64,000 bases of DNA, taken from positions 27,942,901 to 28,006,900 of the forward strand of contig JAVGWX010000012.1 in NCBI GenBank assembly GCA_036924085.1, in the 5' to 3' direction. Below the pieces are notes generated by a model. The model saw nothing but the letters and a program-made list of their open reading frames with translations. It made no database searches and was not told the origin of the DNA. The first letter of the stretch is position 1. Every line of letters starts with the position of its first letter. The DNA is from Ariolimax columbianus (taxonomy: Eukaryota; Mollusca; Gastropoda; Stylommatophora; Arionidae). Below, in pieces: positions 10,339 through 23,213 of the stretch. A program made the position numbers and the translations under genes.

Positions 10339-10929
10339 CCCAAATCGATGGGAAACATCTAAAGAAATCTACTGAAAAATTTAAATGAGTAAGACACCTG
10401 TATATCAAGGTGTTAAGAATCAAAAGGGCAGAAAACTAAAACATAATATAGCTATTATAGTTCTATAGACAACTGGACAGACAAGAGCTTCGTACTTTCT
10501 GTGCACTTGTATGCTGTGGTGTGTTGGAGAGTAACAGGAAAGGCAAAAGGGAAGCCAACCTAAGACAACTTGATGAAGAACCATAGAAGCCAAAATGAAA
10601 ATCAAGAACCAGAGCTGGGGCACCATATGTAAGATGGCTGCAGGCAAAGTTATGTAGAGGGAGTGTTTTGCTGCCCTTAAAAATGCCATCAGGTACGATA
10701 GTCAATAATATCTTCACCATTCATTAACCAGGAAGAAAAGACTAGTCAGAGGGGAAGGAACAAACCAACCAATAACCATAAGGATGAAGACCTAGCCCAG
10801 CCAGCAAAACATTTAACAACTCAGCACTTGCAGCATTATCTGTAAAGAGGAGACCAAGTCACCCACCCACATCTCTTTACAGTTCCATTTGACAGGGATT
10901 GATGGTTTGCAAAAAATCCACTAAAGTTT

Positions 10930-12860
10930 GATTCTAATTATAGGAAAACAATTAACCAAGCATGGGGGAAAAGCTGGCACGATCATACAGAAACTCTCAA
11001 ATTTAATAGAAAGAGCAAAAAGCTCTGGACACTAGCAACGACCTTAGGTGATGAAAACACTTTCAAGCCAACAATTGCGATTGGAAATGAAGGAAAGGTA
11101 CTAACTGGGAACACTGCAGATGTTTAATTCCAAAATTACTCAGAAACAAGAAGAAATAGAATCCCCCCAGACATAAAAAGGTATATAGCACGTGAGGAAT
11201 ATCTGTTGGTAAATATCATCAAGACAAAACAACTAGAATCAGCCATTAATGAACTCAAGAACAGAAATGCTCCAGGAAAGAATGGCTTCTCTAATTAAAT
11301 GCTTTCTAACATGGAAGAAATTGCAAAGAACAAACTGCTAGACATCTTTAACACAAGCTGGAAACAAGGAACTGTTCCCAAAGTGTGGAAGGAGGCAAGG
11401 ACTATCCCCATACTTAAGCAATGAAAGGACATGAAGCCAGGCAGCACAGACCTATTAGTCTACTCAGCTGTGTGGGATAACTGATTGAACAAATTGTTAA
11501 CACTAGAATCAAATGTACTTATTCTCCAGCAAGCAGGTTTTCGTTGAAACAGATCGACTGAAGATCAGGTGACATATATTTCACAGGAGATAAAAGCAAG
11601 AAAAAAAAGAAAAAATTAGCAGTCTGGACAGATCTAGAAAAAGCCTTTGATAGAATATGGAAGAGAAATTTAAAAATCAAACTACTGTAAATGGGTGTGA
11701 CCAACAACATGTACAAATGGATCAGTGATTACCTAGATAACAGGACAGCAAGAGTACAACTCCAAGGACACATCAGCAAGAAGAAACAATGAGTTCCGCA
11801 AGGTAGAATACTCTCACCTATTCTGTTTCTCATAAATATCAATGATATAATCACATAAATCCCTAAAAGGGTATGCAGTGCATTATATGTAGATGGATTG
11901 TCGCTATGAACTACTGAAGCGTCTACATATGCAGCTAGAAAAAAAAAATGTAAAATTCCACCTTGGAATAAAGGAAAATCCCCTGAGATGGTAGAAACCA
12001 TAGAAGGTATTGTGAAAATGGGAACAAACATTTTGAACGGAAATTTATAACGGAAAAATATTTTAGGATAGTATATTCACCAGAAACATGGATACACATA
12101 TATACAGATGGCTCAGCTAACAACATCGCATCCAATGGAGGTACAGAGATCTATTACAGACCAAGGAACAGAGAAGAACAAAACTAGAGTTCAAACAACA
12201 GGAACATACTCAAATAACTTCTGTATCAAAGCAGAGACACTGAAGGTCACAGTGAAGCTTGTAATCCAAGATGAAAATGTTCATAATGAAAACAGTATTC
12301 TTGACTGATGCCTCGTCAGTATTATCAGACACAAAAATTAAGATCTTGAGCAATGTATGTACTCCCTGACACAACTGTCAGCAGAACATGCAAGGTTGGT
12401 CATACAGTGAATTTCATGCCACTGTAATATTGAAGGAAATGAAGCCGCCAACAAATTAGCAAAGTGTGGAGAAGCTTCTCCACTAATAGATCTGATTCTG
12501 ACCATCATGTATAATGAGGATAAGAACATAGTTAAAGCCAACTTCAGGGGAAAATTGATTGATCAACACCCCCACTTCCAAAAAGAAGACAGCTACTATG
12601 ATTTAACTAGAGAAGAGCAAATTATCATCTACAGACTAAGAACTGGGCATAACAGACTAAGGCTAATTTTTACAACAAAATAAGGACTGGGACAGATGAA
12701 AGGTATAGCATGACCGTGGAACATATCCTACAAAGCTGCATGCTCACGAAGGAAGAGAGAAAGACAGATATGAGACAAAAGCTGTATGGAGATAAAACAG
12801 CCTTACAAGCAAAGGTGTCCTTTGTAAGAGAAATATGGACCTTGATGATGCCTTGATCTG
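10930..12860 (+). pseudogene. I-like LINE (RT plus RNase H), decayed
   Basis: The plus-strand translation gives a linker (RAKKLWTLATTLGDENTFKP), RT blocks (LAVWTDLEKAFDRIWKR, VPQGRILSPILFLININD) and an altered catalytic box, ALYVDGLSL, where YADD is expected. An RNase H-like TYIQMAQL/YTDGSAN region follows near 12090. The C-terminal block is [12 protein letters not shown] (broken), then TVEHILQSCMLTKEER and MRQKLYGDKTALQ. Many stops and shifts mean it cannot be active. The same C-terminal block is well preserved at 44049-44692. The element lies just upstream of the ASB8 first coding exon. Confidence 0.8.
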
Positions 12861-14149
12861 AGGATGAATGTAGAAGAAAACTGTACTCTACCATGTACAA
12901 TAACAATGTACATATTTTTCCAATTGAACATTGCATTATTCCTAGCAGAGCCTGAACAAAGGGATGAAAAGTCAACGATCAACATAAAACAGAGCAGAAA
13001 ACATAACAAGACTACTTTAGAGTTTTAGAGTTAGACTGTCTACATTGTGACTGTCTAAGTACTAAAACTGCGGAAACATAGACAATCTAAGATATCCATA
13101 CGATTTGCGAACAATAGTCAATATTATAAATAATTAGATGAGATGGCAGAAACTGTAGTTCTTTTTCTTTAATTGTACAAAATAATAGAAGGGAAGAATA
13201 TGATAATATTGTTTGTATTACATCTGTGAGTCAAAGAAAAATCACAATTATCTCAATCGGAACAGCCGAACAATTGCCAACAGCTGAGCCCGAGCCCGGT
13301 GACTGCAGCAGACACCTGAGCCTGAGACAGCAGAGCAAACTAATTCTCAAGTGTGATGTTTGTCAAATATTATTTCAAAAGTTGCAAACCATAGTCTTAA
13401 AATCTTTTCCGTGTATCGTTAATACAGACGTTCATGTGATGAATGCAATACTAATATCAAACGTAACAAAATGTCAAAGTACTTTATGTTAGCGAAAACC
13501 AATGTTTACGTTTTCAAGCAGCCATTAATTACCCGGAAGTGGTTGTGCTAAACTACATTATAAATTTATTTTTAAAGATATACATTTAGAATTGGAGCGG
13601 ATCAAACATTTATTATTTTATGTTGTATTATTATATCAACGTTATACAAATATACGCATCAACAGCGGAAAGATCAGAAGAGGATGTGGAAAAGTTGTAC
13701 GGCGACATTATTATGACCATGACTCAATGCAAGAAACACGAGATGACAGTTTCAACGCAAAGGTAGGGGCCGAAAAGGTGAAGAATGACATCACTGGCCG
13801 ACTGGGTGATACGTCCTGGGAGAATGAAATGAAAGAGCCGACAGACTGATAGAATGGGCCAGAATATATGAAATGATCATAAGAAGCCATTTTGTCTCTT
13901 TTGACAAGAAAAAGCCCGGGTAAGGCTGTGCAGAATCAAATTGACTGCATACTGGAATCCAAAAAATTATCAAACGGCGTGTTTCGGCAAAGATCAAACC
14001 AGGAGAGGATTGTAACAGTCATCACGTGCCAATAACCGCAAAGATACGAGTTAAAGAGAACACAAGAAAGAGTCCAAAGAATATGAAACTAGCCATCTCT
14101 CTGTGGTCTTTCAGCGCCAAAGACGGCGCATAAGACGGAACTCAAAATC
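12861..14149. other. Region upstream of the ASB8-like gene, no gene recognised
   Basis: Open frames at 13226-13492 and 13592-13849 have no recognisable domain. The stretch might contain the ASB8 promoter or a leader exon, but I see no convincing core promoter element. Confidence 0.35.
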
Positions 14150-14510
14150 CTATAGTTTGATCGGTCCGCTGCTATTGTCTGTAGTTGTTGTATATTCCAT
14201 AGCCCCATAGCTGCACCCTTCCAATGGTGATAGCTCTGCATATAGCCTGTCTGGGTCTACCCCGATTTCTTTGTCGCTAGGTTTCCACATAATCGCCTGT
14301 AGGGTGAGTCTTATTATTCATCCGTAGCACATGCCCGGTATACGCCCAACGTTTCTTCCTGATGACATTAGAAAGATCATTTTGATTAGAATGTTGTCGT
14401 ATTTGCTCATTAATCATGAATTATTTCCAGCCAATGCCCAATAGACGCCTAATGCATTTATTTTCAAATGCATTCAACCTATTTGATACGTTTACTCAGT
14501 TATTTAGATT
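14150..14510 (-). pseudogene. LINE C-terminal remnant
   Basis: Read on the minus strand, 14480-14240 gives RLNAFENKCIRRLLGIGW, then NEQIRQHSNQNDLSNVIRKK and RWAYTGHVLRMNNKTHPTGD. This is the familiar C-terminal region after the RT domain of several LINE clades. Stops and a frame shift break it. Confidence 0.75.
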
Positions 14511-14875
14511 TCCAATTATTCGTTAATTGGTTGAAAGCATTGGAGGTAAAGATGTGATGTGAGGTATTGATCAGTATGATTCATCTGACCTTGGCATGAG
14601 GTGAGGTGTTGTCAGTATATTTCACGTGATTTGACGTGTGGTCAGATGCTGATCAGTGTGATTCACCTGACCTTGGAGTGATGTGCGTGGTTAATCAGCG
14701 TGATTCACCTGACCTTGGGGTGATGTACGTTATTAACTCTAATTATTCTTCTCATCTTCGTTAAGGCGATCCAGTAATTCCTGACAACTCGAATGTCTTT
14801 CTGATCTTGCGCCCTGAGTTGTGGAGCGAACATTCGCTTACAGCTACACGATGCATTTGTAAGTTCGCTGTTAGA

Positions 14876-15300
14876 GACAATGACCTCAGCACTGAAATGG
14901 GTATCTGAGACTCCTATAACAAGGGCAGTCATCGTGACAGACGCGCAAGCCGTACTTCAGAAGGTACAAAAAAGATGGCTTAGGTACAAGTGGATAGCAG
15001 CTCTTAAGGCCTTAAACCTCAAGGGGTTTACATGGATCTACTGTCCTGCTCATGCTGGGGTTCAGGGCAATGAAAGAGCTGATATGATGGTTTCACAAGC
15101 TCCCATCATGGACACATTAGCGATGGATAGAAGTGTTATTTTGAAATCAATCAATGATCACCTGTTAGATGAGGACACTGAAATAGACGAAGCAGCAATC
15201 CCCAGGCTGAAAAGTCTCGTCATTAAATGAGGTTCAAGCGGAGTATGGCGCACGAGAGTGTACAATCAGCGAGTTACAGGGACCATCAGCATCCATACTC
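14876..15300 (+). pseudogene. RNase H domain fragment of a LINE
   Basis: An intact 116-codon frame starts near 14880 and carries RAVIVTDAQAVLQKVQKRW and FTWIYCPAHAGVQGNERADM. These correspond to the TDSxAVL and PxHxGVxGNExAD motifs of LINE RNase H domains. The stop near 15228 is followed by more in-family sequence (RVYNQRVTGTISIHTLR). It abuts a CR1-group LINE fragment. Confidence 0.8.
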
Positions 15301-15307
15301 TACGTCA

Positions 15308-15662
15308 AGAACAACCGGCCTACAGTGTCTACAAAATAGAAGAATTGAATGTGACATTACAGGTTCATAAGATAATCAAAAGAACGAATAAATTAGACTA
15401 AAACAACCCCATACAAGAACAAGAAGACAACGCTACAAATTAACTAAAGAAAAGTTCAAGATTAGATATTAGGAAATATTTGTTTAGTCAGAGAGTGGTG
15501 AATGCTTGGAATGCATTACCACAGGAAGTAGCGGAGGCAGGGACAATTAATGCATTTAAGAATAGATTGGATGCACATCACTTTTAAAGCAAAGAAATGT
15601 AAATGAAACTGGGTGTATACAGACTCTGCAGAGTCTTCTAAATCAGTATAAGGACGTTAAGC
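15308..15662 (+). pseudogene. CR1-group LINE 3' fragment
   Basis: It begins RTTGLQCLQNRR and reads through SQRVVNAWNALPQEVAEAGT and INAFKNRLD to the family 3' end CAGACTCTGCAGAGTCTTCT...GACGTTAAG. It is a 5'-truncated copy of the 18812-22226 family. Confidence 0.85.
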
Positions 15663-16736
15663 TGTCTTTCCGGTTTCCTTTATGTCTTTGTGGGATTTTA
15701 TCTAATGTTTCCACCTGGTATACCTCTGCTGTAGGAGCTGGCAAGCCTTTTTCGTCCAAATTTTATATCCAACTCTCACCTGTGACATCTCGCTGATGTC
15801 AGCATACGACAGACACCCCATCCACCCCTCCCCCTACCCAACCACGGACAGTAGCTTTGGCATGTCGGATAAATTAGGTAAGGGTTAGCCGAATGATTAT
15901 CAACCCTCGGTGAATGTGGATCTGCCTACCCATGCATGCGGAGACTGGATTGATAGAATGTGCCGGGGAGATGGCTAGTTGGTTCAAGGGCATGACCGCT
16001 AATGTTAACAACATCCCGTGTACTGAAAGAAGTTCGGAGAGGCCCGTAGTAATCCCCGACCAACCACTGCATCTGACCTCATCTCCAGCCGGCTCGACTT
16101 GCCATGCCACCGGTCTCAGGTGAACTCGGGCGAAGGTTGATGAACGGTGCAACTCTTTCTCACTTTAAATCACATTATATGAAAAGAAATTCTTTCACCC
16201 ATTTGAGGGGAAGAAGACTAATATCTTGTCAGACAAAACATACTGATCAGACATGTTAGTCAGGGTCAGGCAAAATATACTGGCCAAGGTCCTCGCCTCG
16301 ACTTTTCCGTAGTCCTCCCTGGACGCGGGCTGCTTTCGTGGCAGCCTGACTAACGAAGTGAGGGATCGACATGATCCCCTGTAGTAGTAATGCTTCCCGC
16401 AGATGAAGTCAAGCACCTGGAGGAACTCTGTCCACCTTCATCAGCACGCTAGTGATGTGAGGAAAGCTACAACAAACCGCCACTTTACGCTCGGGATAAA
16501 GTTTGTCGAAACAATATTAGCAATTTAGGCTTAAGATCATACTTTTAGGAATCTTTTCTAAGTTGATCTAAGCTATCAGTCACTGTCACTAATTCACGAC
16601 CACAAGAAATTTCAAAGAAAAGTCTTTGTGTGTTTATTTCAAAGAGAAACAAGTAAGTGACAACACAAGTTGTGTTTTACTATTCAATAAAAGTACCCCA
16701 AGATTTTATTTTTACAACTTTGCTTGTCAAATGGAA
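15663..16736. other. Unassigned non-coding stretch
   Basis: The stretch is less AT-rich than its surroundings at 15880-16150. The overlapping open frames at 15874-16152 and 15914-16123 have no recognisable domain. No RNA gene or repeat family was recognised. Confidence 0.35.
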
Positions 16737-17094
16737 GGGATCAAGATGCTGAACAGCGCAAGAGCTGCAGTGGTCAGCGACCCATAGCTGACTGCTAGCG
16801 CAAGGACCAGCAAACCAGAGCTGCCAAGACCCTTCTACACTTCCACGTGATGATCCTGGATAACAGGCTGCATCAGAGCAGGCTGAATAAGGAGAAGGGA
16901 TCGAAGAGGGAATGTTAACCCGGTACTCAAAAAATGATTGCTGAAGTCGGATGTGTTGGACCGAAAGGTGCAAATATCCCAGTCAAGCTGTAAACTACGA
17001 CACAACGCATTCCGTTCTCTGGACTACATTCTGCTAGTTAGGCCCGTGTCAGGGTTTGGTAGCGGGAGATTGAGAACGAACGAAGCCAAGCCAA
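16737..17094 (+). repeat. SINE-A copy with alternative tail
   Basis: The body starts GGGATCAAGATGCTGAACAG. It ends GAGATTGAGAACGAACGAAG then CCAAGCCAA instead of (GAA)n. The 11 bp duplication GTCAAATGGAA flanks it at 16726-16736 and 17095-17105. Confidence 0.93.
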
Positions 17095-17289
17095 GTCAAA
17101 TGGAAATGGCCACATACGCTGTTTTGAAAGTTGCAGCTGATGACAGTGTGGACTTTGGAGGCTTTCTCCATTCCTCAGGCACATTGTTGGTAACCGTGTC
17201 CGGGGCCCAGGCCTCACAAACTACCATCCATCTAGTCGCTAGCATCATGTTGGGGCCATGCGGCATAGAGTAGGGTGGGGTGTCCGCCA

Positions 17290-18811
17290 TTTAAAGGCTA
17301 GCAACCCCAACACAGTACTTCGTCATCCAGGACCACGGCAGCCCACAAAAAACACTATGCAAGGCTGCACTAAAGGCGTCTAGAATGGTCCGATCCTAAA
17401 CTGAATGTAACAATAGACCACCTAGACAGACTAACGAATAAAGTCATGGTACAGTGGCTGCCTCTGACAATAACCGAAACATTCAAAAATAGGCTGGCAA
17501 CAGCCATCACTGGAGATCCAGAAGCAGAACTCCAACAAAACACTACCTTACTAGACAAACACCACCTACCCAGACAAACACTACATCCCCAAACAAACAC
17601 CACCTCACCACGCAAACACCACATCATCACACAAACACCCCCTCACCAGACAAACACCACCTCACCACACAAACACCACCTCACCACACAAACACCACCT
17701 CACCACACAAACACCAGACAAACACCACCTCACCAGACAAACACCACACAAACACCACCTCACCATACAAACACCACACAAACACCACCTCACCAGACAA
17801 ACACCACCTCACTACACAAAACACCACCTCACCAGATAAATACCACCTCGCCACTCAAATACCACCTCACCACACAACCACCACCTCACCAGTCAAACAG
17901 CACCTTCCCAGACAAACACCACCTCACCAGAAAAACACCACCTCACCAGACAATCACCACTTCACAAGAAAAACATCACCTTACCACACAAACACCACCT
18001 CACCAAACACCTTCTTCTTTTCAAAAAAGGGAGAGTTCTCCTTCACTATGTGGACATCCACTTGACAAATGGGACAGTCATCACCATCATGGTCACAGTA
18101 CACACACATTTTATCAGAAACATTATCAACCTCACACACGAGAAAAACACGAAATCATCAATCCTTTAACTAGATCAAAAATAAAAATAAAAAGCTTTCG
18201 ATAGGATATCCCATCAGTACCTCCACAAAGTCCTCGAGAGTTGCAACATATGAGAGCATTTTAGAAAATGGATAAACATCCTGTACGCAAAGCCTGAAAG
18301 CAAGGTACTGGTAAACCACCAGGTTACAAGTGCTTTTCGGCTAGCGAGATCAGTGAGACAGGGATGTTCCCTCTCCCCACTGCTCTATACCTTTGCCTTT
18401 AAACCCCTATTAGAGAAAATCAGACAAGACAGCTCCATAATACGCGCGCACATGCATTGAGCGAAGAAGAAGCAGTTGCTTGCCTACGCAGACGACACTG
18501 TGTCCTTTCCCTCATACTACACATCAATATAAAACATTCTAAACACTTTTGCACACTTTGGCAAAGACAGTGGGGCCAACAAAATATTCAAAAATCCACT
18601 ATAATGAGCTTAGGGCAGTGGAAAAACAAAGTGGACTTTTCTTTTGTTCTAAAAATAACATACTCCATTAAATTATACGGCATATCCTTCCTATCTGACC
18701 CGAACCACATACACCACGACACATGGACAAATTTAACGACCAAAATAAAATACATGCTACAAAGATACAGATACAAATAAGCCACAATTTTTGGCCGTAA
18801 CATAACAGTAA
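17290..18811 (+). pseudogene. Tx1/L1-like LINE, 5' segment
   Basis: The translation gives KLNVTIDHLDRLTNKVMVQW, then TETFKNRLATAITGD. After a minisatellite comes an EN-like GRVLLHYVDIHLTNGT stretch. The RT region follows: KAFDRISHQYLHKVLES, WINILYAKPESKVLVN, RSVRQGCSLSPLLYTFAFKP, then a frame-shifted AYADDTVSF. It ends GRNITVNT at about 18811, and the frame resumes as ILPKLIYTATVFE at 22227 after a 3.4 kb insertion. It is interrupted and dead. Confidence 0.75.
17560..18010 (+). repeat. Minisatellite of CACCTCACCANACAAACAC units inside Tx1-like LINE
   Basis: Roughly 20 bp units related to ACCACCTCACCACACAAACA run for about 450 bp with many substitutions and occasional shorter ACCAGACAAAC or ACCACACAAAC units. 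The array lies inside the LINE coding region. The 252-codon open frame across it mostly translates the repeat (TTSPHKHH and similar). Confidence 0.9.
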
Positions 18812-21800
18812 ACACCGACCAGCGGGAGAAAACGGTTTAACAGCAGCCGTAAAAACCGTAAAATATTCAAGAACCCATCCTTAGGGCTACGACTCAAAAT
18901 ATCATCATGCACAAACAAACTACTCAAACATCTGCGGGAACACAACATCCTCCAAAAAAACAACTTGTCCGCACAAAATAGAAGGACAAGGAAGCCAAAA
19001 ACCAAAAGGGGAAAAAGAGGAGGAATAAGAGGATTTAGACAAATCCACACGGTACTCGGCACTACAAAGACAGCCACAAATATCACACCGACACATACGA
19101 TAAGGAGTACTCATCAAACTCTCCTTCCTCACGAGGCAGCGGAGTACAGGGTTCCCTCTCTGGATCCCACATGGACCTTGGTCAACACACCCTCCGTCCA
19201 GGCAACACAGTTGCGCACAAATTATGAGACTAAAGATAGGCCTAAAATAGGGTGCTATAGAAGATGTAGTCAAAGGGGTGAGTTTGGGTCAGAGAAGTGG
19301 GAATTAAGTAGTGGAAAAGAAAACATTAAAATGATGCAGCAAAAACAAAAAGTGGAAAAACAACAAAATTGCAAACTAAAATGTTTTTATGCAAATGTGA
19401 GAAGCATAGTTAATAAAAGAGAAGAATTGGAACGGTATGTAGAGGAAGAAAAACCAGATATAATAGGGTTAACAGAATCATGGGCATATGAGGACATTGC
19501 AGATGGTGAACTTGAAATAGAGGGATATACAATGAAGGATAGGATAGTTGGAGACAAGGCTAAGGGGGGGTGGTGTTTTATTATACTGTATAAATTCTGT
19601 TAATATAACTAGCAGAGAGGATTTATCATGTGGTAACAAAAATGAAAGTGTATGGGGTGAAATAAAAAGTGGGGGTGAAAAAACAGTGATTGGAGTATGC
19701 TATAGATGTCCATCAAGTCAAAAGGAGGAAGATGAGGAGCTGATTAGTAGCATAATAAAGGCAAGTGATAGGAAATTATTTTTAATGGGGGATTTCAACT
19801 TTCCAGAAATAAAATGGGATATGGCAGAAGCACTTGTAGAGTCAAAACCTTTTGTTAAGTGCATAACTGAAAATTTTTTAATTCAACATGTAGAAGCAGC
19901 CACCAGAGGCAAAAACATACTCGACCTAGTTTTTACTACAGAGGAAAATATGATTGAAAACGTTACCGTTGGGGAACTGTTTGGCTCAAGTGACCATCAA
20001 ATCATCCGATGGGATCTTATTGCAGGGAAAGAAGCAAACATAAACACGCGAACATATGACTACTCTAAGATAGATGTTAAGAGGATGAAAGAGGCAGTGA
20101 ACCACATAATCTGGGAAGATATTGTCGGAGGAACAGATGTTTAACAGGAGTGGTAGAGTTTTAAAACAGTTCTCGAAACGCTAAAAGAGGAATGTGTTCC
20201 ATATAGGGAGGTAAACCCCAAGCGTAAAAAGTGGATAACTAAAATTGTAGTTAAATGTAGAAGAGCTAAAAATAAAGCATGGAAAAAATATGTAGAGGCA
20301 GGTAAATCAAAGGAAACATATTTAAAATATTTGGACAAGCAATATATATCTCAGAAAGCGAATAGAACAGCAAAAATAGACTTCGAAAAGAAACTTGCTC
20401 AGAGGATCAAGACTGATAGTAAAAGCTTCTTCTCTTATGTTAGAAATAAACAAAGATCAAAGGACAAAGTAGGCCCTATCATAGACAGCCTAGGAAAAAA
20501 AATAAGTGAAAATAGGGAGGCAGCAAATCTACTCAATCACTACTTTGGCACAGTGTACACAAAAGAAGACTGCTCCAAGATCCCAGAGCCTTTAGATATT
20601 TTTCAAAGAGACGTGGATACAGCAGGATTAGGATCAATCTGTATTACAGAGGAAATGGTTTTTTAAAAATTGGAGGGGTTGAAAGTGGATAAATGTCCAG
20701 GTCAAGATAGTATTCATCCAAAATTGCTGTTTGAAATTAGAGACCAATTAGCAAAACCATTGGCTATATTATGTTCTCAATCACTTGCACAAGGGATTGT
20801 TCCACGGGATTGGAAAGATGCGGGAGTGATCCCTTTATTCAAATAGGGCAAAAATGCAGATCCAGCAAACTATAGACCTGTGAGCTTAACAAGCATAGTC
20901 TGTAAATTGTTAGAGCCAATAATCAAAGAAAGCATTGTAATGCATTTAGACAAATGTAATCTAATTAGAAATAGTCAGCATGGGTTTACTAGAGGGAGAT
21001 CATGCTTAACAAATCTATTAGAATTCATGGAGGAGGTTAACAAAATGTTAGATAAAGGGGAGCCATTGGACGTTATTTATCTGGATTTTGCAAAGGCCTT
21101 TGATAGAGTACCTCGTCAAAGATTATTTCAAAAGTTAAAATCACATGAAATAAGTGGGGAAGTTGCCAAATGGATTGAAAATTGGTTAACGGGAAGAAGG
21201 CAAAGGGTGGGTATAAATAAGGAGTACTCTGAGTGGTGTGAAGTGAAAAGTGGAGTGCCACAGGGCTCGGTTTTGGGACCAATTTTATTCTTGATATATA
21301 TAAATGATTTGGACATAGGTATGGGATCCATGATTGCAAAATTTGCTGATGACACAGAACTATGCAGTAGTGTCTCATCTAAAGCTGAAGTGGATATATT
21401 GAGGTGGGATTTAGATAAAATTCGAGAATGGTCTGTAATCTGGCAAATGGAGTTTAATGTAGATAAATGTACAGTCATGCACATGGGTAGATCCAATATG
21501 GAACATAATTACAGAATGGGAGAGAACAATATTAGAAAGATAGATAAAGAAAGGGACTTAGGGGTTATAATAGATCATACATGTAAGGTGAGGGAGCAAG
21601 TTCAGGTAGCAGTAAAAAAAGCCAAATACAATGTTAGTGATGATTAAAAGAAATATTAAACATAGGAGCAAGGAGGTGATAGTCAAATTGTATAAAGCAT
21701 TAGTTAGACCTAGATTGTAATACTGTGTACAGGTGTGGAGTCCTTATCAGAGAGGGGATATAGACATGGTGGAGAGAATACAAAAAAGAGCGACAAAGCT

Positions 21801-22226
21801 GATAGTGGGATTCCAGAATTACAGTTATGAGGAAAGATTAAAAAGAACCGGCCTACAGTGTCTAGAAGAAAGAAGCATTCGGGGTGAATTAATACAGGTG
21901 TATAAGATGATCAGAGGAATGGATAAAGTAGACTATAACAAGTTTTAAAAAAAATACAACCACCAACAAGAACAAGAGGGCACAGCTACAAGTTGACTAA
22001 GGAGAGGTCCAGATTAGATATTAGGAAGTATTTTTTAGCCAGAGAGTTGTGAATGCTTGGAATGCATTGCCAAGTGAGGTGGTGGAGGCTGGGACGGTTA
22101 ATGCATTTAAGAATAGATTGGATACGTACAGCTTCAAGAGCAAGATGATGTAATTGGAACTGGTTGTATACAGACTCTGCAGAGTCTTCTAAACCAGTAT
22201 AAAGACGTTAAGTTAAGTTAAGTTAC
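18812..22226 (+). pseudogene. CR1-group (jockey superfamily) LINE, near full length, decayed
   Basis: The 3.4 kb element is inserted in the Tx1-like LINE. A basic N-terminal stretch (RRTRKPKTKRGKRGGIRG, about 18985) precedes the endonuclease domain: CFYANVRSIVNKREELERYV, PDIIGLTESWA, LMGDFNFPEIKWD, GSSDHQII. The RT domain reads DVIYLDFAKAFDRVPRQRLF, SGVPQGSVLGPILFLIYIND and catalytic AKFADDTELC. The C-terminus includes YEERLKRTGLQCLEERSIRG and VVNAWNALPSEVVEAGT-like sequence. The end is CAGACTCTGCAGAGTCTTCT, then (GTTAA)n. It has a shift at the G run near 19566, stops near 20142, 20664, 20845 and 21718, and another shift near 21640. Clade assignment beyond the CR1/Rex1 group is uncertain, and no clear target-site duplication was found. 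Confidence 0.85.
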
Positions 22227-23185
22227 ATACATCCTCCCCAAATTAATCTACACAGCCACAGTATTTGAACCCCCCCCCCCCCCCCGTCCCCCCGCCCCCC
22301 CCCCCCCCCCAGCAGACAATCAAGGATATCAACAAGCTCATTAAGGGCTTCATTTTCGCAAACACCATACACAGCATAAGCCAACACACACTGACACAAG
22401 ACAAGAGACTAGGAGGTATCGTACTCCAAAGCATACAGACCAAAATATAATCCCTCCGAATAGGTCATGTCGGGCGGATCGTAAAACATCCAGAACAACA
22501 CACTTGCGCACTACTACATTGACCTCTATATCCACAAGCTGATACCAATAAACAACGCAACACTACTCTACTGCGGGTCATTACCGCCCTTCTACACGTC
22601 ATGCAGAAAAGCCATCTTATGACACGAGCAACTAACACAACTGAAGACAAATAAGATATAGAAACATCTAGTCAAGCTACAAGTGTCCCCACTATACCTT
22701 ATAATAAAAAGAGGTTACAAATATTTTTAAACAGACTACACGAACACGTTCACAAATCTATACAACCTACACATTACCACAAAAGCTATAGAAGTCGCTT
22801 ACCGACTGTTATTCCATCTAACTCACATAAACACAGGAAAACAACGTCACCAAATTGTCAACTATGTCAGACGAGCGAAAAAGAAACAGAATACCACATA
22901 TTCTACTCGTGCAGTACAGTCATAATCACATGACAAATTCTACAAGACACAATCGAGACACAAATAATACAGATGGTAGACATGTATAAGGCAATAATGC
23001 TTAACACTATACCAGACACGACACCAAACATTCAAACACAAATGCTACTTCTACTATCAGAATACAGACACAGCATATGGAGATGTAGAAATGAAGCCTC
23101 CTATCGTTCCAGAACATACTCCCCAGACACTCTACTACACATGTTCATGAGAAAGGCGCTGTCCAGTAGTGACATACAAATGTAA
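22227..23185 (+). pseudogene. Tx1/L1-like LINE, 3' segment
   Basis: The frame resumes with ILPKLIYTATVFE, meets a poly-C tract, and continues INKLIKGFIFAN, DKRLGGIVLQSIQTK, RIGHVGRIVKHPEQHT (shifted). It ends in a C-terminal knuckle region (CQLCQTSEKETEYHIFYSCS) and TLLLLSEYRHSIWRCRNEAS-like sequence. The CxxC...HxxxxC spacing is typical of the L1/Tx1 C-terminus. The insertion boundary with 18812-22226 fits splitting one ancestral frame. Confidence 0.7.
22270..22310. repeat. Poly-C tract
   Basis: About 40 bases are almost all C, broken by single G and GT interruptions, inside the Tx1-like LINE. The proline- and glycine-rich open frames on either strand here are artefacts of this tract. Confidence 0.95.
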
Positions 23186-23213
23186 ATGTACCATGAAATA
23201 TGTTTGATCATTT

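Noticed and set aside
10338..10360. Alternative ASB8 start at the ATG near 10358 (ATGTTTCCC...)
   Set aside because: It is 20 bases from the chosen ATG and so out of frame with the ankyrin-coding exons.
13226..13849. Two open frames upstream of ASB8, considered as a divergent gene
   Set aside because: No recognisable domain, no splice-linked partner exons, and composition like the surrounding non-coding DNA.
17446..18204. 252-codon open frame, the third-longest in the window
   Set aside because: Most of it translates a degenerate CACCTCACCACACAAACAC repeat. The parts outside the repeat match a Tx1-like LINE in other frames.
22265..22450. Proline-rich open frame at the poly-C tract, with a glycine-rich frame opposite
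   Set aside because: Homopolymer artefact inside a LINE remnant.
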